Part shown: one piece after another, positions 59,813 through 64,000 of the stretch
Numbering within the stretch: position 1 is the stretch's first letter
Layout: each line of letters begins with the position of its first letter
Source of the DNA: Amycolatopsis alba DSM 44262
Lineage (GTDB): Bacteria > Actinomycetota > Actinomycetes > Mycobacteriales > Pseudonocardiaceae
DNA length: 64,000 bases
Direction: 5' to 3'
Assembly: GCF_000384215.1 (NCBI RefSeq)
Contig: NZ_KB913032.1
Coordinates: 5,509,602 to 5,573,601 of the forward strand
Made by a program: the position numbers and the translations under genes
Notes under the pieces: generated by a model
Seen by the model: the letters and a program-made list of their open reading frames with translations, nothing else
Database searches by the model: none
What the model was told of the DNA's origin: nothing

Positions 59813-62764
59813 TCAGGCGCTGGCGGAGTCGCCGTAAGAGGCTTCGGCGGACTCCTGCAGCCGTGAGGCGAGCGCGGATTCCTGTGGCCGCGCGGAAAGT
59901 TCCCGCCACAACGCCAGCGCGCGTTCCGAATACGTCCGTGATCGTTCGGGCTGGCTCAGTGCCTCGTGCAGTTCCCCGAGCAACTGCGACACCTCCGCCT
60001 CGGACCGGCGGTCCCCGTTGCGCCGGTGCACGCTCAGCGAATTGACCAGCAGCAGCTGCGCGTGGGCCAGATCGCCGCTGTGCAGATACAGCTCGCCGAG
60101 GTTCTGGTTCGCGTAGCCGACGCAATGGTCGTCGCCGAGCTCGTTGAAGATCGCGATCGCGCGGTCGACCCGTTCCCGCGCGCCCGCGAGGTTGCCCTGA
60201 TGCTGCCGCAGCATCGCGAGCCGCTTCAACGCGTGCGCCTCCCGATGCCGGTCCCCGATGTCCGCCGCCTGTTCGAGCGCTTCGGTGAACCAGTGTTCCG
60301 CGTCGGCGAACCGGCGCCGCGCCAGCCAGACCGCGCCGATCGCGATCCGCGCGACGGCCTCGCCGTGCGGATCACCGGCCGCCGAGAACTGGTCGAGCGC
60401 GGCGTGACAGTGCTCCAGCGCGACGGTGTCCTCGCCCTTGATCCGCAGCACGGTGCCGAGCCCGGCCAGCGCGATCGCCGCGCCCCGCGCGTCGCCGATC
60501 TTGTCGAACAGCAGTTGCGACTGCTCGAACGCGACCAGGGCCTCGGCGTAGCTGTCCTGGTACAGCTGGACCTGGCCGAGGTTGCGCTGGATGATCGCCT
60601 CCCCGCGGATCTCTCCGGACCGGCGGGCGGCGGCCAGCGCGACGGCGTGCGTGTGCAGCCAGTCGTCCTGATGCCCGCGCTGGTCGAAGTACGGCGCCAG
60701 CGCGGCGGCGAGCCGCCAGGCCAGCCCGTCGAAGCCGAGTTCGGCGGCCAGCGAGACCGCGGCGACGCAGGTGTGCCGCTCGACGGCGAACCACGCGGCC
60801 GGATCCTCGACCAGCTGCCCGGTTCCGGGCGGGAGAACGGGCTGGACGGCCGTGTCGTCCCGGTAGAGCCCGAAGAAGTGGATCGGCATCCGGTCCGCCG
60901 CTTCGAGCGCGAGCGCGAGATATCCCTCGAGTACCCGTTTCGTGGCGTCGTGCGCCTTCGCCGGGATGTCGTGCGCGCGCAGTTCGGCGGCGTAACACCG
61001 CAGCAGGTCGTGCAGCCGGTAGCGGGGTTCGCCGGTGCCGTCCGAGCCGAGGAGATCGACCAGGTGGGCGTCCACCAGCACGTCGAGGACGTCGTCCGCG
61101 TGCGCGCGGCCGAGCAGGGCCGCGACCACCCAGGCGGGGAACTGGACCGAACCGAGCCCGCCGAGACCGCGGAACGCGCTCGCCGCCGACATCGGCAGGA
61201 GGTCGTAGCTGAGCGTGACACTGGCCCGGACGGCCAGATCGCCGACACGGAGTTCGTCGAGTCTTCGTCTCTCGTCGCGCAATCTGTCCGCCAGTACGCG
61301 CAGCGTCCAGCCCGGCCGGTGGGTCAGCTTCGCTCCGGCGACCCGGATCGCCAGCGGAAGGTAGCCGCAGTGGCGCAGGATCGCCGTCGCGGACTCAGGC
61401 TCCGCAGTGACCCTGTCGGCGCCGACGATGCCTTCGAGCAGCTTCGCGGCTTCGGCCTCGGGCAGGAGGTCGACGTCGACCGGGGTGGCCCCGGCCAGAT
61501 CCGGCATCCGCACCCGGCTGGTGATCAGCACCGCGCAGGCGCCCGCGCCGGGCAGCAGTGGTCGGACCTGCGCCGCGCTGCCGGCGTCGTCGAGGACGAC
61601 GCACATCCGCAGCGTCGCCAGCCGGGATCGCAGCAGCGCCGCGCGTTCGGGCAGATCACGCGGCAGCCCCGCGTCGGGGACGCCCAACGCGCGGAGCAAC
61701 TCGGCGAGCACGGTCATCGGCGGCCGGGGCGAGGACGACGTCCCGGCGAGATCCACGTGCAGCTGACCGTCCGGGAAATCGTCCCGGACCGCGTGCGCCA
61801 CCCGGATCGCGACCGAGGACTTGCCGATCCCCGGCGCTCCCGAAAGCACCGCGATCGCGGGCTTCCCTTGTTCGCGACGGTCGCGGAAGAGGCCGACGAG
61901 TTCGCCGACCACCTCGTCGCGGCCGGTGAAGTCCGGCAGGTCCAGCGGCAGCTGGCAGACCGGTGCCGCCGGCCTGGCGAGGGCGACGGCCACGGCGTCC
62001 TGCGCCGGGGAAGGCGTCAAGACCAGCGAAGCCCGCAGTTCCCGCAGCCGTGGCCCCGGTTCGGTGCCGAGTTCCTCGGCCAGTACCTTTTCGGCCGTTT
62101 CGTAGGCTTCGATCGCGTCGGCGGTGCGGCCGTCGGCCCGTAACGCGACGATCAGCTGCTGCCAGAGTTCCTCGCGCAGGGGATGCTCGGTGACCAGGCC
62201 GCGCAGTTCCGCGACGGCCTCGGCGGTGCGGCCGAGTTCGATCCTCGCGCGCAGCCGTTGTTCCTGGACCGCGAGCCGCGATTCCGTCAGCCGGGCCACG
62301 GTCGCGCCCCAGCCATGGTCGTGGGGGAGCCCTTCGAGTACCTCCCCGCGCCACAGCGCTTCGGCCTGATCCAGCAGGCCGAGGGCGGATTCGGCGTCCC
62401 CGTGGCCGAGCGCGTCCTGTGCGCGGGCGGCCAGCTCGCCGAACTTGATGTGGTCGATCTCCCCTGGGCTGGCTTTGAGGATGTATCCGGATGCCCGGCT
62501 GCCGATGCGCTCCCCGAGTCCGGGGTCGTGGTCGGCGAGCCGCTTGCGGAGTGAATGGACGTAGGTGCGGATGTTCGCCGCCGCCGAACGGGGTGCCGAC
62601 GAGGGCCACAGGACCTCGATCAGCAGTTCGGTGGAGACGACGACGTTGGGCTGGAGCAGGAGAGCAGCGAGCAGCAGACGTGGTTTGGGGCCGCCGAGCG
62701 GCACCACCTGTCCGTCCACCGCCACTTCGAGCGGGCCGAGAACGCGAAATCCGAGAATAGTCAC
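59813..62764 (-). CDS. AfsR/SARP family transcriptional regulator
   Basis: The 983-residue protein has an N-terminal winged helix and BTAD (about 1-245; L-L-A-A-L-L-L-Q-P-N, then the T-E-L-L-I-E-V-L-W-P recognition region), an NB-ARC ATPase with P-loop G-A-P-G-I-G-K-S-S, and C-terminal TPRs (about 680-960). AfsR-type SARPs activate secondary metabolism and stress genes and bind 11-nt-period direct repeats. Such repeats lie at 59737 and 62868, one before each flanking SH3 gene. GTG start at 62764. Kinase partner and ligand are unknown. Confidence 0.92.
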   Translation of the reverse strand: MTILGFRVLGPLEVAVDGQVVPLGGPKPRLLLAALLLQPNVVVSTELLIEVLWPSSAPRSAAANIRTYVHSLRKRLADHDPGLGERIGSRASGYILKASPGEIDHIKFGELAARAQDALGHGDAESALGLLDQAEALWRGEVLEGLPHDHGWGATVARLTESRLAVQEQRLRARIELGRTAEAVAELRGLVTEHPLREELWQQLIVALRADGRTADAIEAYETAEKVLAEELGTEPGPRLRELRASLVLTPSPAQDAVAVALARPAAPVCQLPLDLPDFTGRDEVVGELVGLFRDRREQGKPAIAVLSGAPGIGKSSVAIRVAHAVRDDFPDGQLHVDLAGTSSSPRPPMTVLAELLRALGVPDAGLPRDLPERAALLRSRLATLRMCVVLDDAGSAAQVRPLLPGAGACAVLITSRVRMPDLAGATPVDVDLLPEAEAAKLLEGIVGADRVTAEPESATAILRHCGYLPLAIRVAGAKLTHRPGWTLRVLADRLRDERRRLDELRVGDLAVRASVTLSYDLLPMSAASAFRGLGGLGSVQFPAWVVAALLGRAHADDVLDVLVDAHLVDLLGSDGTGEPRYRLHDLLRCYAAELRAHDIPAKAHDATKRVLEGYLALALEAADRMPIHFFGLYRDDTAVQPVLPPGTGQLVEDPAAWFAVERHTCVAAVSLAAELGFDGLAWRLAAALAPYFDQRGHQDDWLHTHAVALAAARRSGEIRGEAIIQRNLGQVQLYQDSYAEALVAFEQSQLLFDKIGDARGAAIALAGLGTVLRIKGEDTVALEHCHAALDQFSAAGDPHGEAVARIAIGAVWLARRRFADAEHWFTEALEQAADIGDRHREAHALKRLAMLRQHQGNLAGARERVDRAIAIFNELGDDHCVGYANQNLGELYLHSGDLAHAQLLLVNSLSVHRRNGDRRSEAEVSQLLGELHEALSQPERSRTYSERALALWRELSARPQESALASRLQESAEASYGDSASA

Positions 62765-62867
62765 CTAAACCGCCAATACGGCAGGAGCCCCATATCCGCC
62801 GATAATATTGCCGTCCCGCCATGGTTGGCTAGATCCATTTGCATGCTTGTGCAGACGCCCGGTCCGG

Positions 62868-62885
62868 TTTGTACGTGATGTGTAC
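62868..62885 (+). promoter_or_regulatory. SARP-type direct repeat upstream of the second SH3 gene
   Basis: TTTGTA-CGTGAT-GTGTAC contains TGTAC twice with an 11-nt period and matches the site at 59737 in 12 conserved positions on the transcribed strand. It lies 23 nt before the ATG. Confidence 0.6.
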
Positions 62886-62907
62886 GACTCCGGTCGACGC
62901 TGACGCC

Positions 62908-63564
62908 ATGAAGCGTTCAAGTGTCCGGCGGCTCGCCGGTTTCTTTCTCGTACTGGCGACGGCGGGCGCCTTGGGCCTCGCCGGAGCGACTCCCGCGCTG
63001 GCCGCGGCCACCGGGACGGTGAAGACGGCGGGTGATCCGCTGAACGTGCGCCGCGCCCCGAGCACGTCGTCGTCCGCGGTGCGCACGGTCGCCAACGGCG
63101 CCTCGGTGACCATCGACTGCCAGACGATCGGGACCGAGGTCACGGGTCCCTTGGGCAAGACGACGTTGTGGGATTACGTGCCCGCGCTCGGCGGCTACAT
63201 CTCGGACGGTTACGTCTACACCGGCTCGGATCAGCGGATCGCGCCCGACTGCGGGGTCGGCTCCGGCAGTGCCGAATGTTCCACCGGCGTCTGCGCAGGC
63301 GAGGGCCAGTTCCGCTCGTCGGACGCGCATTTCCTGGTCTACGACAAGGACGCCGACGGCAAGTCCGCCGTGGTCGCCTACTGGCTGAAGGGCGGCGCCG
63401 GCCCGTTCTACGTCTGGGCTTCCGGCGGCAACGGCACACACGTCGACAAGGCCGTCCCGGTCGCGAAGGGATCGTGGGTCTATTACAAGGTCTGCGTCGC
63501 CAACGCCGCCGCGAATCCGACGCTCGAAGCGTGCAGTGGCGGCCTCACCGATTACGCCGCGTGA
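62908..63564 (+). CDS. Secreted SH3-domain protein, short
   Basis: The 218-residue protein has a Sec signal peptide (K-R-S-S-V-R-R-L-A-G-F-F, cleavage near L-A-A-A). An N-terminal bacterial SH3 domain follows (D-P-L-N-V-R-R-A-P-S-T-S-S-S, then L-W-D-Y-V-P), and a Cys-containing C-terminal domain of unknown function. ATG 62908 is preferred over upstream starts because the signal peptide begins there. It is divergent from the SARP gene and shares its promoter motif with the SH3 gene at 58449-59681. Confidence 0.82.
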   Translation: MKRSSVRRLAGFFLVLATAGALGLAGATPALAAATGTVKTAGDPLNVRRAPSTSSSAVRTVANGASVTIDCQTIGTEVTGPLGKTTLWDYVPALGGYISDGYVYTGSDQRIAPDCGVGSGSAECSTGVCAGEGQFRSSDAHFLVYDKDADGKSAVVAYWLKGGAGPFYVWASGGNGTHVDKAVPVAKGSWVYYKVCVANAAANPTLEACSGGLTDYAA

Positions 63565-63608
63565 AATCCCTCCCCGTTCTTTCCCCACTTCGAAAGGTTG
63601 AATTCTCA

Positions 63609-64000
63609 TGGGTCAGGTGAACCGGCGGGCGGTACTCCTCGGTGGAGCAGCGGCGGTTTCGGCGGCGGCCTTGTCGTCGACGGTGCCTTCGTGGGCGAAC
63701 GCGAGAACCTTGGCGGCGGCGCCCGCCATCCGCGACCCGTTCCAGCTCGGCGTCGCCTCGGGTGACCCGCTGCCGGACAGTGTCGTGCTGTGGACGCGGC
63801 TCGCTCCCGCCCCGCTGAACCCCGACGGTTTCGGCGGCATGCCGGACGCTTCGTACACAGTGGACTGGGAGATCGCGAACGACCAGGCGTTCTCCTCGGT
63901 CGTGCAGAACGGCACCGCGACCGCGGCCCGCGCCTCCGGGCACAGCGTGCACATCGAACCGGCAGGGCTCGAAGCGGGACGTGAATACTTTTACCGGTTC
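63609..64000 (+). CDS. PhoD-type alkaline phosphatase, 5' part
   Basis: The window ends inside this gene; 130 residues are visible. The N-terminus has a twin-arginine signal (N-R-R-A-V-L-L-G-G-A-A). The PhoD_N domain pattern follows (P-F-Q-L-G-V-A-S-G-D-P-L-P-D-S-V-V-L-W-T-R-L). PhoD enzymes are Tat-exported, calcium- and iron-dependent phosphodiesterases or phosphatases. ATG 63609 follows gaaagg. The catalytic part lies beyond the window. Confidence 0.9.

Noticed and set aside
59966..62143. 725-codon plus-strand ORF inside the SARP gene
   Set aside because: Antisense shadow; the minus frame shows BTAD, NB-ARC and TPR domains.
1..64000. tRNA, rRNA, riboswitch or CRISPR features
   Set aside because: Scanned by eye in the gene-free gaps; no cloverleaf with a conserved TψC arm, no T-box or classic riboswitch core, and no direct-repeat/spacer array was seen. 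A covariance-model search would be decisive.

Overview
The window looks like chromosomal DNA from a high-GC filamentous actinomycete, most likely Amycolatopsis or a close Pseudonocardiales relative. This rests on third-position GC bias, GTG/TTG starts, apparent leaderless starts, SARP and LuxR-type regulators, an iniBAC-type cluster, and two families of intergenic palindromes that I associate with Amycolatopsis. No rRNA, tRNA, CRISPR array, transposase or phage gene was seen. The genus is an inference.

Left part (1-18.7 kb): the end of a secreted beta-helix protein; HdeD and GNAT genes; a redox two-component pair (receiver + degenerate glutaredoxin + CxxC-less thioredoxin-reductase-like protein, followed by a cNMP-binding histidine kinase); a tightly overlapping four-gene TelA operon (solute-binding-like, TelA, solute-binding/VWA lipoprotein, XpaC-like); a secreted crystallin protein with a possible aerolysin-like region; an LmeA-like protein; a LacI regulator with tandem operators beside a decayed ABC-ATPase; an M28 peptidase; a DUF222/HNH gene under a perfect SOS box; and an inositol-monophosphatase gene that has lost its catalytic core.

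Middle (18.7-43.7 kb): a TPR-CHAT caspase-like protein with ten 45-residue repeats; an iniBAC-type cell-envelope stress locus (LuxR/AAA regulator and membrane Hsp70-like protein divergent from IniB, IniA and IniC); a GH8 glucanase; a four-gene operon joining an amino-acid ABC importer to an aminotransferase-V/YheO/DauR-HTH fusion; a macrolide-type glycosyltransferase preceded by a ten-codon leader peptide with an R-I-R motif and a terminator hairpin; a secreted tripeptidyl aminopeptidase; an ABC exporter operon with its own winged-helix regulator and operator; and a Pol IV with a UvrD/PcrA-like C-terminal domain.

Right part (43.7-64 kb): sugar functions (GH105, an AraF/RbsA/RbsC-like importer with a GntR regulator, an orphan RhaS/LsrB-like binding protein, and a GH88 gene with an internal TAG), CapA, a polyprenyl synthase, DUF4239 and DUF4396 membrane proteins (the latter behind a CsoR-like site), and an AfsR/SARP regulator. 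The SARP gene lies between two secreted SH3-domain genes that share an 11-nt-period direct repeat upstream. The window ends inside a PhoD-type phosphatase. Recurring themes are secreted or cell-wall functions, envelope stress, plant-polysaccharide use and antibiotic response.
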